Source: Hemicordylus capensis
Taxonomy: Eukaryota; Chordata; Lepidosauria; Squamata; Cordylidae
DNA: 64,000 nt
Direction: 5' to 3'
Assembly: GCF_027244095.1 (NCBI RefSeq)
Contig: NC_069658.1
Coordinates: 266,484,687-266,548,686 of the forward strand
Part shown: piece after piece, positions 45,034 to 56,200 of the stretch
Position numbering within the stretch: position 1 is the stretch's first letter
Layout of the letters: each line of letters begins with the position of its first letter
Notes under the pieces: generated by a model
Seen by the model: the letters and a program-made list of their open reading frames with translations, nothing else
Told to the model about the DNA's origin: nothing
Database searches by the model: none
Translations under genes and position numbers: made by a program

Positions 45034-45981
45034 ATATTTGAAGTTTTGAAATTATATCCTTTTTCTTGTTCCTAAGTGTGACTTCGCATGCTTGTATAAG
45101 ACAATGACCTACCCTTGGTATTATCATTATTGATTTCTTATTTTCTTGGATATTATATATATTCTTTCATTTGAGTTACCATCTTCATTCTCATTCATTT
45201 GTAACCTGTCCACTAAATTATAATGTTGTTGTAATAGCCTACCACTTCAGCATCAGTGGGATCTTGTGACTGGTATGCTTCAAAATATCTGTAAACATGA
45301 TTACACTTTTACCTGGTTCCTGTGATCTGATTTTTGGCTACCAACAAGCTGAGAAACTGGGCTGAGTGTTCCCCAGACATTCACTTGATGTCTGCCCCTT
45401 AACTGAGACATCCACTTGAACTTTAAAAAGATAGAGTTTATTGAAAAATAAAGCTCCCCAGATCAACAGGGGCTACTATATAGTCTACAATTTTTTGCCA
45501 GGAATCCAGTTAAATGAGGAAAGCTAATTTATGAGGAATTAAGTGGTTTCTAAAGCATTAGAGCCAAGGAGTACTAATGGAGAGGGCCTTTGGACCTTGT
45601 GTGGAGGTCATGGGGAGGTACAGAAATATTCCGCAGAGTGGGTGGCAGACCAATCAAAAAAACAGAGACCCATAGATAGTTTACTAGATGTCAATGGAAG
45701 AAGCAGGATGAGTATATTATCAAGCTTGAAAAAGCAAGACAGATGTCAGGAAAAGTAAAGTGCCTTTAGCAAATTGGTGATGAAAAATCACAGGGAGAAG
45801 TGCTCACAGTAGAGGGGAGGTTAAGAGGCACAATGAACTTTTTGAAATGATTTGCAGGGAAGAGGAAGCTGGGTGAGGGGCGGGGAGGTCAATGAGGATC
45901 ATCAGAGGGAGCAGACAAATGACTAGTGAGTGAGTAAGGAGCTTTTAAATGATACATAGAAGAAAATTCAGAGACTGGCTG
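45034..45981. other. No gene recognised
   Basis: Unique AT-rich sequence; nothing supported. Confidence 0.4.
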
Positions 45982-46460
45982 CCTGACTAACAAAGCATGC
46001 ATGCTTTGAGGCAACTGGAGCCCTGCCCTCGTGTTACTTACTCCGCCCCCCCTGTGAGTGTACTGTTGCACAAGAACTGCTAGACAGGGATGTAGCTAGG
46101 GGAGAGGGGGCCCCCCATGTTTGCCCCTCTCCCTGGCAGCCCCTCCAAGTGAGGGAGATAATGAAGAAAATAGGGAGGGGTGGAGCTGGAGGGCCCTGTT
46201 TCTTTGAACCCATTGGCTCAATTATAGCGACACCCCCTGCTGCTAGAGTTCCCGGAACTGCCTGCACTGCAGAAGAGCCCTACAAGATTGGAAAGGCACA
46301 TCAGTGACATGTTTCCAGTTTTGCAGAGCCCATCTAGAGTGCAGGAAGTGCCTGGAACTCTAATGGCTCTTGTGCAACAGTGTCTGTGCAGGGGGAATGG
46401 GGGAGATGTGAGAGGGCTCCTGCCACAGTCCCTCGAAGCATGCATGCTTCATTAGTCAGG
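45982..46460. mobile_element. Foldback MITE with a nested hAT
   Basis: Terminal inverted repeats CCTGACTAACAAAGCATGC (left) and the reverse of GCATGCTTCATTAGTCAGG (right). The arm match continues through GTTGCACAAGA and TAGAGTTCC. The hAT at 46085-46239 interrupts the left arm. No TSD was found. Confidence 0.75.
46085..46239. mobile_element. hAT MITE, perfect 8-bp TSD
   Basis: A 155-bp relative of 569-737, sharing the GAGGGAGATAATGAAG and ATAGGGAGGGGTGGAGCT blocks. Ends CAGGGATGTAGC and GCGACACCCCCTG. The perfect TSD CTGCTAGA lies at 46077-46084 and 46240-46247. Confidence 0.92.
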
Positions 46461-47549
46461 ATGTCAACCACAGTGAAGTTGGTGAATATGACAGGTGGGG
46501 TTGATAGGTGTGGCTTCCTCTATGGGTAGGCAGGCAATTAGGGCAGTTCTTGTGTGACCAGAAGCAGATCTGGCCTAGCATTTCTAGTGCTCCATGGGCA
46601 GGTAGCCATGTTGCAGCTGGTGAAAGTGCATAGAATCTTTCGCTGGCCTGGATCCTTCAGTAGCTGGTAGGCATGTGCATCGTTACCCCAGGCTCCATTT
46701 GTTATAAGAAGAGAAAGATTTCCCTGGCAGTTCTTAGCAGATTTGGTTGTGGATGGATCTGCAGAGGAAGTGGGAGCCAGCACTTGAAACATTGCTTTGC
46801 CCTGTCCTGCCCGCTTCTCCCGGACTCAAATCCTGCATTCAACCTTGCCTAAAACAAGCTTAGTTTGCATGCAAAATGCACACTGTAAAGAAGCATCTCA
46901 GTAGGTATCCAGTTGTCAATGTAATTCTATTAAGAGCGTGGGCTCATGTTGGACCTAACAGATCATCTTCTGTCAGGGTTAACCTGGACACCATCTTTGA
47001 AGAGACTCCAGCAGAAGAGGAAGAGGAGCCCACCCCAGCCTGACTACCTGATTCCAAGGACCATTTTCTGGCTCCCTCAGGCATACAGCTGGACACACAC
47101 ACGGAAGAACCCTGAGGTACTACAAATGTGGCACCCTTTGGATGCCATGTTTGGCCTGGATGTCTGGTCCTGTGGATCACTTCCTGGCCCCTTCAGGGCT
47201 AGAGCCGGACCCCCACCTCCCAGATGAGTCGCTACAGACCTGGTGCTCCCCCAGCAGGGCTTCTGCCCTCTCCTCAGAGGCCCCTCCATCAGCACCAAGT
47301 CCCAGGGATTGGAAAAGAGGCACCAATGCACCAGGGGTCAGGGCAGAGCTTCATCTCCAAAGGTGGACTGCTTACCTAGCTACCCTACTTGAGACCTCCC
47401 TCCTGATGGGCCTGCTCAGAAGGAGGGGAAGGCTGACCCTGCTGACTCCTCAGGAGTAGGGCTGAACTGAGGAACCAGGAAGGGGTGGGGCTCCCACTGA
47501 CTACAAAAGTCCTCAGTTCACACCAGACTTCTGCTGGTGCAATCGTGAG
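46461..47549. other. No gene recognised; possible old retroelement sequence
   Basis: GC-richer stretch at 46960-47530 with open but stop-broken frames rich in Pro, Ser and Glu. I cannot assign a family. No splice-supported exon. Confidence 0.35.
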
Positions 47550-47557
47550 CTTATAAT

Positions 47558-47898
47558 TAGGGATGTGCACGAACCGGTTCGGAGGCCCATAAAAGGTCTG
47601 GCCGTTTGATGGTGCAGGGGGGCTTACCTTTCAAGAGCAGGGAGGGTGCTCTTACCCACCCCTGTTGGGTTTTCCCCACCAGCGCTGTGTAGAAAAACAG
47701 TCTCGTGGGGCAGCAGCATACCTCGCCTCCTCTGTGCGCATCGGACCAGAAGTGCACCAGGGTGGCAAGGAGGTATGCTGCTACCCCACGGGATGGTTTT
47801 TCTACACAGTGCTGGTGGGGGAAATGCCAGGGGCAGGGGGGAAGCACCCTCCCTGATCCTTAAAGGTACCCCACTCGCCAGTTCTGTGCACATCCCTA
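47558..47898. mobile_element. Foldback element, TAGGGATG family
   Basis: Ends TAGGGATGTGCACGAACC and (reversed) TAGGGATGTGCACAGAACTGG. The 341-bp body folds on itself (GTGGGGCAGCAGCATACCTC against GGTATGCTGCTACCCCACGG; TTTTCTACACAG both ways). Flanks CTTATAAT and CTTGCCAC match at only 4 of 8. Confidence 0.8.
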
Positions 47899-47950
47899 CT
47901 TGCCACCTTGCTTGATGCAAGTATGGATGGCTTATTTGTGACCTTAAATG

Positions 47951-48101
47951 CAGGGGCATAGCTATAATTAAACAAGATGGGATGAATGGCCCCTGGACCC
48001 CTGTGGAAGGAGCGGGGGGTCCACTGCCTGGGTGACAGCTTGTTCTTCACTTCCTGACTACCTGAGAGGCTAGGGTCCACTCCAAACTTACTATGTTCCT
48101 G
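47951..48101. mobile_element. hAT MITE, perfect 8-bp TSD
   Basis: Ends CAGGGGCATAGCTATAATT and CTATGTTCCTG. The perfect TSD CTTAAATG lies at 47943-47950 and 48102-48109. 151 bp, related to 41951-42164. Confidence 0.92.
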
Positions 48102-48109
48102 CTTAAATG

Positions 48110-49045
48110 GCAAAAAGAACAAGTCTAAAGGCAATTAAGACAGAGACGGAAGTTTGGGACGGTGTGCAAATATGACAAATAAATAAAAGTGCAGCTTAGT
48201 GTACACTTGTTGGTCACAAACCTTCTTGCTGTTCTTCTGTTTATTTACTGCAAGATGCTTAAGATCCATATCTCAAGATGCTTGCAAACATTGTTTAGAG
48301 ATATTAGTATATCTGTTTCATCTGTAAGGCACACGTCTGTCAAAACCTTTACAGGCAGTTAAGACAGCTTGTGTCTTTCTTGTGAAATACTATTTCTAAA
48401 ATGTGTTCCCTGAATTGGTGTGGCTTACAAAAAGGTGATTTAAAAAAAAAAAACACATAGATGTCTGCAGCTTTTACATTACATTGATGTGTATCTTAAA
48501 AGCACATGATGAAAAAATAATTTAGATTTGGGTCTTGCAACTGCAAGTGTTCTCCTCTGGCTTGTGTCCATTGACCATGAGTTTGTTCTAGAAGAGTCTT
48601 AAGAGTCAGATATATTGCTATATTATTATTTGTTATTAGTAGCTATTTATATTACTTTTGGCTGAAGAGGTGCCAAATTAGAACTTGAAATTGGTAATGG
48701 ATTGGCTACTCCTCTAGTCCAGAGTGAAAAGTGGTTCATTTAAAATTGGCTTGTGTGTTTAATTGCTTTCTTAGTCCCTGAGTATTAATGTGATTAGAAT
48801 GAGTCTATCGATTTCTATAGCCTTTTTATATAAAGCACTGGACATTCTACAGGCTTATCTTTGCAACACCCAGAGGAAGTAATTCCCATTTTACAAAAAA
48901 GATGCTGAGTGTGACTCAGCCACCTTGTGCATTTACATAAGAACTGTGATGTGTACTTGCATTTAGGCCAAACACTTTCCGCAGCTGGACCAAGTTGGCT
49001 CCACTGCTGGGAAAGGAATGTTGTGCTTGTCTTCCAAAAAAATAT
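48110..49045. other. No gene recognised
   Basis: A short L2-type tail (GGGACGGTGTGCAAATATG, (AAAT)n) lies at 48150-48187. The remainder is unique AT-rich sequence. Confidence 0.4.
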
Positions 49046-50970
49046 TATTTTAGTTCAAGTTCAAGATCTTTATTGCTTAAAACCAAAGCCATCACAATGC
49101 GAAATGATAAATACACGTATAAAAATTTAGAACAACAGTTCATAATATAAAATGCAGATTGGAAATTTACCTGGTTTAAAATGAGAAGTCACAGTATAAA
49201 TGAGTTAAGAAGTTAAAAATCATAATAAAAAAACCCCAAACACCTTCAAACATTAGTAAAATTTTCCAGTTGAAAAGACTGATTCTGGAATATACAAATC
49301 AATTTCTAGAATTAACAGATCTGATAAACTCTTCCTATAATGTTTATATCTCAACAAAACAGTAATTGGAAAATGCAGTTATTCTACAGTCACTCAAACA
49401 GAATAAAATAAAAAGGTCAACAATATCAGCATCAGTAGACGCTGCTTCTTTTACCCTAAAAATGTCTTTTTGGGCCTTTGCTAGTTCTTTAAAAAAAATT
49501 GCAACTCTTCTTAATATTTCTAGATCTTTGTTAAAAAATAATAACCTATCTTCTGGCAGGTTGACCAATTACCACAATTTACACCCAGATCTACAATATG
49601 TTTTTTTCCTAATATCTTCTGTCAAAGGGCACTTAAAAGAGGTAGTGAGGAAGATCTTCTACTTCTTTCAGATATCTTAGTCAATCTACCTTCAAGAACA
49701 GAAGAGGGCATTAGTTGGAACCTTGCAAAAGTAAGCTCCTTTCTCAAGCAAAAGTTATAGATTTGTACTCTGGGCCAAGATTAGTATTTTAAAAGATTAT
49801 ACCAAGGGGATATCTTTACTGATCTGAGAAATGATAGGTCAGTCTGAAGCAACATGTCATTGCTACACATTTTAAATCCCTTCTTTGGTTGCAGTCGCTC
49901 TAAGAGAAATATAATTCTGAGAGACCAAATCTCTAAAGTAAATTTATATTGTGATACCAAGATTTCTTTCTCTGCCAACTATTAATCTGTTGTTCCAGGT
50001 AACATTGCTTTGCTGCTATATGTGGGTCTGGTATTTCTTTAAGTTCTAACCAATGACTGAATGCTTGCTGGTAGATCTTACTAGACCGAACACAGGATCC
50101 TGTTTCCAGGTGTAAATACTAGGCTGGAGTGCAGCTAGGAGTCCCTAATATGGTTCTTAGAATTCTATTCTCTACACAGTTTAGCTCGTTGGGAATCTGG
50201 AAACCCAAATCTCAGAACCAAAGAGTAATTGGGGCTGAACCTTTGTTTTTAATAGGTTCAATATTAGAGATTCCTGGCTTGTGTGTTTAAATGTTCCAAA
50301 ATTTGAGGATCCTTTTCACCAACTGATCTGCCTTTAGTTTAACAGCTTTTCTATGAGATAGCCATGAGGTAGTAGAGGCAAATAATATGCTCAAGTAACG
50401 ATATGATGAAGTCTGTTCAATTTCGTCCAATATGCCATCTGTGTTTTTGATACACCTCCAAAAACCACAACTCTGGTCTTTCCATAATTAATTACTAGTT
50501 TATTGTTTTGGCAATATATCTCCAAACTGGCCAATAGTCTGCAAAGTCCTATTTGGGTATAAGATAAGAGGACCATATCATCAGTGTATAATAGGAGGGA
50601 TACACTTCTACCACTGACAGTTGTTGGTTGTTTTTTATCCTCCATAAATTGGACAGTATTCTGTATGATAAGCCCAGACTAAATAGTACAGCAAACATAT
50701 GGCTCCTGCCAAAACAGTAGCCATACATAATCCTCTTTCTCCTATGAAATTTATAGTGATGCAAAACATATGACAAGATTGTATCATGCAGAGTGAATTT
50801 TCCCACCTCAATTCCCCTTTCTTGGCTGTCACTTATAGGGCCTGGGAAGACTGCAATACCATATCTGACTGCATGTTTTGTAACCCTACCTGGAACCAGG
50901 AAGAGGGGAAGATATGTAACTGCTGCCAAACTAAAACAACCACCTGCAGGGCTGCTAGTTCCAGCCTCAG
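49046..50970 (-). mobile_element. Jockey/I-like (possibly Vingi) LINE fragment
   Basis: The minus strand encodes a reverse transcriptase core near 50450-50600: LLLYTDDMVLLSYTQIGL (variant YTDD active site) followed by CQNNKLVINYGKTRVVVFG. This spacing, with an 'NYxKT' motif about 30 residues on, is typical of jockey, I and Vingi clades and differs from the L2 and BovB copies. The 3' end (49046) carries the reverse of CTTGAACTTGAACT. Many stops; the 5' part is missing and its limit near 50970 is approximate. Confidence 0.6.
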
Positions 50971-51157
50971 TTGGCACTGAGTAAAAAGAAGAAGAAAAAT
51001 GTGTATGCATGGCTTGGATTTTTATGCCCTGTAATACTACCTCCCATGGTAAATCAGCATAGTTCAGCAGCCAATTCTGGGACCTTAGTGACATTTGTTC
51101 AATTCAATTTTAGCCATGGACTCAGTGGGAGGCCTTGGGAAGTCCTTGTATCTGGGG

Positions 51158-51478
51158 ATGGCAGCTCAGTGGTAGAGCATATGCTGGGCATCTTTAATGT
51201 ACAGAAGACCACAAGTTCAGTCTTGGTCTCTTCAGGTAGGGCTAGTAAAGACCCTACTTGGTCTGAAACCCTGAAGAGCTACGACCGGTTAACACAGATC
51301 AGTCCTGATCAACTTAGCTCCCCCCACATCTGTTTTTGGACTACAACTCTCTTCATCCCCAGCCACAGTGGCCAATAGCCAGGGATTATGGGAGTTGTAG
51401 GCCAACATCTGCAAGAGGGACAAAGTTGAGTAGCCCTGGCATAGATGGCAATACTGAGCTAGATGGACCAATGGTGTG
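51158..51478 (+). mobile_element. tRNA-derived SINE with a MITE inside
   Basis: Head CAGCTCAGTGGTAGAGCAT (A box), weak B box CAAGTTCAGTC, and end CTGAGCTAGATGGACCAATGG. A palindromic insert at 51330-51410 (CTACAACTCTCTTCATCCCC against its reverse) splits the 3' half. A sister SINE lies at 61032. Confidence 0.7.
51330..51410. mobile_element. Short palindromic MITE
   Basis: GGACTACAACTC...GAGTTGTAGGCC with a CCAGCCACAGTGGCC centre, forming one long hairpin. This is a very common reptile repeat type; superfamily not settled here. Confidence 0.65.
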
Positions 51479-51479
51479 T

Positions 51480-51702
51480 GCGCGGTGTAGTGGTTAGAGT
51501 GCTGGACTAGGACCGGGGAGACCCGAGTTCAAATCCCCATTCAGCCATGAAACTAGCTGGGTGACTCTGGGCCAGTCACTTCTCTCTCAGCCTAACCTAC
51601 TTCATAGGGTTGTTGTGAAAGAGAAACTCAAGTATGTAGTACACCACTCTGGGCTCCTTGGAGGAAGAGTGGAATATAAATGTAAAAATAACAACAACAA
51701 CA
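51480..51702 (+). mobile_element. Sauria-type SINE
   Basis: Very close to 36344-36569 (same ACCGGGGAGACCCGAG and GTATGTAGTACACC blocks), with an A/C-rich tail (AATAACAAC)n. The high similarity suggests a fairly recent subfamily. Confidence 0.92.
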
Positions 51703-51844
51703 ACTTTCTATAGTTTGATGTCTCCTTCCTCAGCCACAGGACAGCAGTAGCTGCAGGATAGCATTATAATGACTGACTTCACTGGGTTGTTTTGCCACAC
51801 GGGAAATATTTGCCTGGATGCCAGCCAGAGTATGCAATACGTGA

Positions 51845-52046
51845 TCGGAGGGCTGTAGGCCACCTCCAGCCTCGGGGGCGGGGTGCCTCTGGGTACCAGT
51901 TGCAGGGGAGTAACAGCAGGAGAGAGGGCGTGCCCCTTTCAACTCCTGCCTGTGGCTTTCAGCAGCATCTGGTGGGCCACTGTGCGAAACGGGATGCTGG
52001 ACTAGATGAGCCTTGGGCCTGATCCAGCAGGGCTGTTCTTATGTTC
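51845..52046 (+). mobile_element. Squamate SINE-like repeat ending TTATGTTCT
   Basis: Second, better copy of the 10495 repeat. It is directly followed by a tail-only piece (52047-52128) of the tRNA SINE with (TTTACC)n, forming a composite. Confidence 0.7.
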
Positions 52047-52128
52047 TACCAAGAAAATCACAGGGCTCTGTGGTCACCAGGAGTTGACACCGACTTGACG
52101 GCACACTTTACCTTTACCTTTACCTTTA
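52047..52128 (+). mobile_element. SINE tail fragment
   Basis: ATCACAGGGCTCTGTGG, CAGGAGTTGACACCG and CTTTACCTTTACCTTTACC match the last part of 26814-27052. 5'-truncated. Confidence 0.75.
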
Positions 52129-52129
52129 T

Positions 52130-53639
52130 TAAGCCAAAATTAGTATGGTTCTGTCTTTGGAAGCAAATGAACACATGATTCCATCCCACCAAGTTTAACC
52201 TTGTGACAATAAAAGATGCAAACTGGTTATCTCTCACATTTGCAAAGTGCGGGGTGGGGGGGAGAAAAACTGCTCCGAACAGACTTAAGTGAATCACCCA
52301 ACAGGTCAGCCTGATGACTGCTGGGGGGGAGTGGGGAGAGGAAAGATCCATCTTCCTGTGCTGATCTACTTCAGATTCAGTATGCCTCAGCAACAATGGA
52401 CTAAGCAGGACCATATGCAAAGCTTTCTTTCTGACCCAAATAAAAGAGAGGCATAGATAAAAGGCTATATCAAGTGACTTTGTCTTTTTCACACCAACCA
52501 AACAGTGTGGGATCAGTTGGGACCCTCTTTTGCCCTTTCAGCTTCATAAGCATCCCTGCAGAGGCTAAATCCATTCAGATCAATCTCACCCCTCCGCACA
52601 GTTTGCCAGACTCACGGGCTGCCTGGGCTACTTTCAGATGAGCTCAACAGCTGCGGCTCTCTCAGCCCCCTAGATGCTCCCCTCTGAGCCAGGCTCGACT
52701 GTAATTGATCACAAAAAGCAGGCCTCTTTATGGTCTGCTTGGACAGTTCATTTCACTGAAAATTTTCCCTTCTCAAACCAAAAAGCATTTCCCCCTCTCT
52801 CTTTAGCTGTCTGCCCCCACGGCTGCCAGACCCAGGAAGAAAGCTCCCTGCATCCTTCTTCCAGCTTCATGGTTTGGAGAGAAACAGATGGGAGATGGAA
52901 CTAAAGCCAACCTTATGATGAGAATAAATGCTCGCTTCCAATTGGTTGGGCTTCTTCTGTCTGCTTCTTTGATTTGTTGGAAGAAGTACAAGCTGACAGC
53001 CCTAGAAGAACAAAAAGAAACATTCTGATTGGCGCTAGGGCACGGAATATGGTAATTCGACAGGAATGGACAGCTTTTTCTCCCACATTGTCTGCCTTAA
53101 CATTCATGGCATTAGGCTAGTGGGAGCTTCTAATAGGTCCAAACCACTTGGAAGCCAATGCAGATCTCCTCAAATGAAAAGGGGAAAGGCAGTTAACATT
53201 CAACCTAAGAAACATTCATCTACAAGGATGAATTTTTTTTAAAGTGAAGGCTTTTAAGGTCACAAGACAGTGTAATCCGATTTTAATACAACACAGGTCT
53301 AGAAGCACAACTGATCAACCAGTTGTTGAGCTAGTTTGCACATTGCACTATAATCCATTAGAGAAAGCTGTCCGCATTTAAGGAAAAACAAATCCTAAAG
53401 AAGGAATGCTGAATCTATTACATCCTCTAGCATAGGGGTTCATGACACGTTTGCATCTATGTCAGGGTTTGAAAAATCGCAGGCACCAGGGAACCGCAGC
53501 ACCTAGAAATTTAACCATGGCACCCAGACACAGATATTCAGAGGTAGGGTTATTTTGTCCCAGGCAGCCCTGTTTGTTTTGAATATACTACTTAAATATA
53601 CTAAATATACTTGTAAATAGTATAATAAAGATAAACCCA
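52130..53639. other. No gene recognised
   Basis: Unique sequence; a Glu/Lys-poor frame at 52058-52501 and others lack family motifs. Nothing supported. Confidence 0.4.
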
Positions 53640-53695
53640 TTCAGAGGCCCTTTTATGGATCTCTGAACCAGTTTGAAAGCCTAACGGTTCTAAGA

Positions 53696-54925
53696 ATTAA
53701 TGAATTCTTTGTGGGGAAATCTATCGTATTTAGGCTGACTTAGACCCAGTCTCCACAATTACTTCATTGCTTTGCGGTGGTTCCGCTCCTACCTCTCGGG
53801 CAGGTTCCAGATGGTGCCCCTTGGAGACTGCTGTTCTTCAAAATCTGAACGTTTGTATGGTGTGCCTCAAGGCTCCATATTGTCTCTGATGTTGTTTAAC
53901 ATCTACATGAAACCGCTGGGAGAGATCATCAGGAGATTTGGTGCAGGGTGCTATCAGTATGCTGATGACACCCAAATCTATTTCTCCATGTCAGCATCAT
54001 CGGCAGAGGCCATAACCTCCCTAAATGCCTGCCTGGAGTCGGTGATGGGCTGAATGAGGGATAACAAACTGAGACTGAATCTAAATAAGACGGAGGTACT
54101 CATTGTGGGGGGTCAAAACTCGAGAGACAATTTTGATCTGCCTGTTCTGGATGGGGTCACACTTCCCCGGAAGGAATAGGTACACAGTCTAGGGGTGCTT
54201 CTGGATCCAAGCCTCTCCCTGGTCTCCCAGGTTGAGGCAGTGTCCAGAAGTGCCTTCTATCAGCTTGGGCTGATATGCCAGCTGCGTCCGTTTCTTGAGG
54301 TGAATGCGCTGTATGTGGGGCTGCCCTTGTATGTAGTCCAGAAACTACAGTTGGTCCAGAATGCGGCAGCCAGGTTGGTCTCTGGGTCATCTCGGAGAGA
54401 CCATATATCTCCTGTATTGAAGGAGCTACACTAGCTGCCAATATGTTTCTGGGGAAAATACAAGGTGTTGGTTATAACCTATAAAGCCCTAAACAGCTTG
54501 GGCCCTGGGTATTTAAGAGAACGTCTTCTTCTGCATGAACCCCACCGCCCACTGAAATCATCAGGAGAGGTCCATTTGCATTTGCCCTGGTTCGTCTGGT
54601 GGCCACTCAGGGATGGGCCTTCTCTGCAGCTGCCCCGAGGCTTTGGAATGAGCTCCCTAGTGAAATAAAAGCTTCCCCAACTCTGACAGCTTTTTAAAAG
54701 TCTTTAAAGACGTATCTGTTCACTCAGGCTTTTAATTAATATTGTTTTAATGGTTCTAATGCTGTTTTAAAATATTCTTTAATTTTTTTAAAATTGTAAT
54801 GTTTTAAACTTTTCATTTTTGTTTTAACTAATGTTTTACTTTCTGTTTTTATTTTGTTGTAAACTCGCCCAGAGATGTAAGTTTTGGGTGGTATAAAAAT
54901 ATGCTAATAAATAAATAAATAAATG
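53696..54925 (+). mobile_element. L2 LINE, copy 3, 5'-truncated
   Basis: Reverse transcriptase part with YGVPQGSILSLMLFNIYMKP and CYQYADDTQIYFSMS (53772-54053), then thumb-region sequence and the 3' UTR to GGGTGGTATAAAAATATG and (AATA)n. An internal deletion joins sequence near 53765. It is flanked on both sides by pieces of the TAGGGATG-family foldback (53640-53695, 54935-55120). Confidence 0.88.
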
Positions 54926-54934
54926 CTAATATGG

Positions 54935-55120
54935 TGGGGGGGGGATAGCTTTAAGGACTGGGGAGGGTCCTCTTACTCCCCCCGGCCGTATCTTCTACAC
55001 TAACAATGTCCTTAAAAATGGTCCTGCGGGGTGGCAGCACACCTCCTTGCTGCCCCGGTGCGTTGCAGACCAGAAGTACTTGGTCTGTGCACCGGGTACT
55101 TCCGGACCACAACGCACTGG
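54935..55120. mobile_element. Foldback hAT piece (TAGGGATG family)
   Basis: CTGCGGGGTGGCAGCACACCTC and CGTTGCAGACCAGAAGTAC match the core of 47558-47898. A matching outer piece lies at 53640-53695, so the L2 copy may have inserted into this element. Confidence 0.5.
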
Positions 55121-55195
55121 CCACCTCCAGCCTCGGGGGTGGGATGCCTCTGGGTAACAGTTGCAGGGGAGTAACAGCAGGAGAGAGGGGATGCC
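55120..55195 (+). mobile_element. Fragment of the 10495-type SINE-like repeat
   Basis: CCACCTCCAGCCTCGGGGG and GGGGAGTAACAGCAGGAGAG match 51850-51930. Truncated on the right against the CR1 piece. Confidence 0.7.
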
Positions 55196-56200
55196 TGGCG
55201 ATTTGTTGATTTTTAGCTTTTCAAGACAGTTTAGAACATCTTCCCTTGACATCCCAAATTGGCCCAGTTCCTCAGCTGCTAAACCTGAAAAGCTCAATTC
55301 TGGAGAAGGTATATGGTCAGTATTCTCTGCTGTGAAGACAGACGCAAAGAACTCATTCAGCTTCTATGCAATCTCCTTATTCTCCTTAATAATCACTTTC
55401 ACACCCTCATGATCTAAGGGTCCAGCCACCTCCCTGGCAGGTTTTCTTCTTCTGATATATTTAAAGAAGTTTTTGTTATTCCCCTTGACACTTCTAGCTA
55501 TATGCTCCTAAAAATCTCTTTTTGCAACCCTTATTGACTCCTTGTATTTCTTTTGCCAGAGTTTATGTTCCTTCCTGTTCTCATCATTTGGGCAGGACCT
55601 CAATTTTCTGAAGGAAGTATTCTTCCCTTTCATAGCTTCCCTGACTCTACTTGTTAGCCACATTGGTGTTCTCCTGAACTTGGTGACACCTTTCCTCCTT
55701 CTTGGCATACATTTCAACTGTACTTCTAGTACTGTGGTTTTAAATACGTTCCATGCTTTCTGGAGTGATTTGACCCTCCTGACTTTTCCTTTCAACTTCC
55801 TTCTTACCAGTCCCCTCAGTTTTGAGAAGTTTCCTCTTCTGAAGTCCAATGCATCTGTGTTGGACTTCCTTGACAATTTTCCACTCACATATATGCTGAA
55901 TTGGATCACATTATGGTCACTGCTATCCAATGGTTTTGCAACTCTGACATCTCGCACCAGGTCCTGGGCACCATGAGGGATTAAATCCAAAGTCGCCATC
56001 TCTTGTTGATTCCGTGACTAACTGTTCTAAGGCACAGTCATTTAGCACGTCTAAAAATTTGGCCTCTCTGTCATTACCTGAATGTGAATTTACCCAGTCT
56101 ACGTGTGGGTAGTTGAAGCCACCCGTTATTACTGCCCTGTCTCTCTTTGATGCCTCTTATTTGTTTCTCTAACTCCAGATCACTCTCAGCACTTTGATCT
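55196..56200 (-). mobile_element. CR1 LINE fragment
   Basis: The minus strand encodes the end of a CR1 endonuclease and the linker before the RT: GFNYPHVDWVNS near 56090, then DSSDHNVIQFSIYVSGKLS, PMWLTSRVREAMKGKN and KYKESIRVAKRDF (55508-55999), then AAEELGQFGMSREDV and LEKLKINKSPG near 55220. The RT itself is missing. Frames are partly open over 160 codons, so decay is moderate. Confidence 0.85.

Noticed and set aside
46960-47530. Pro/Glu-rich broken frames
   Set aside because: No family motif or splice support; perhaps old retroelement sequence, but unassignable.
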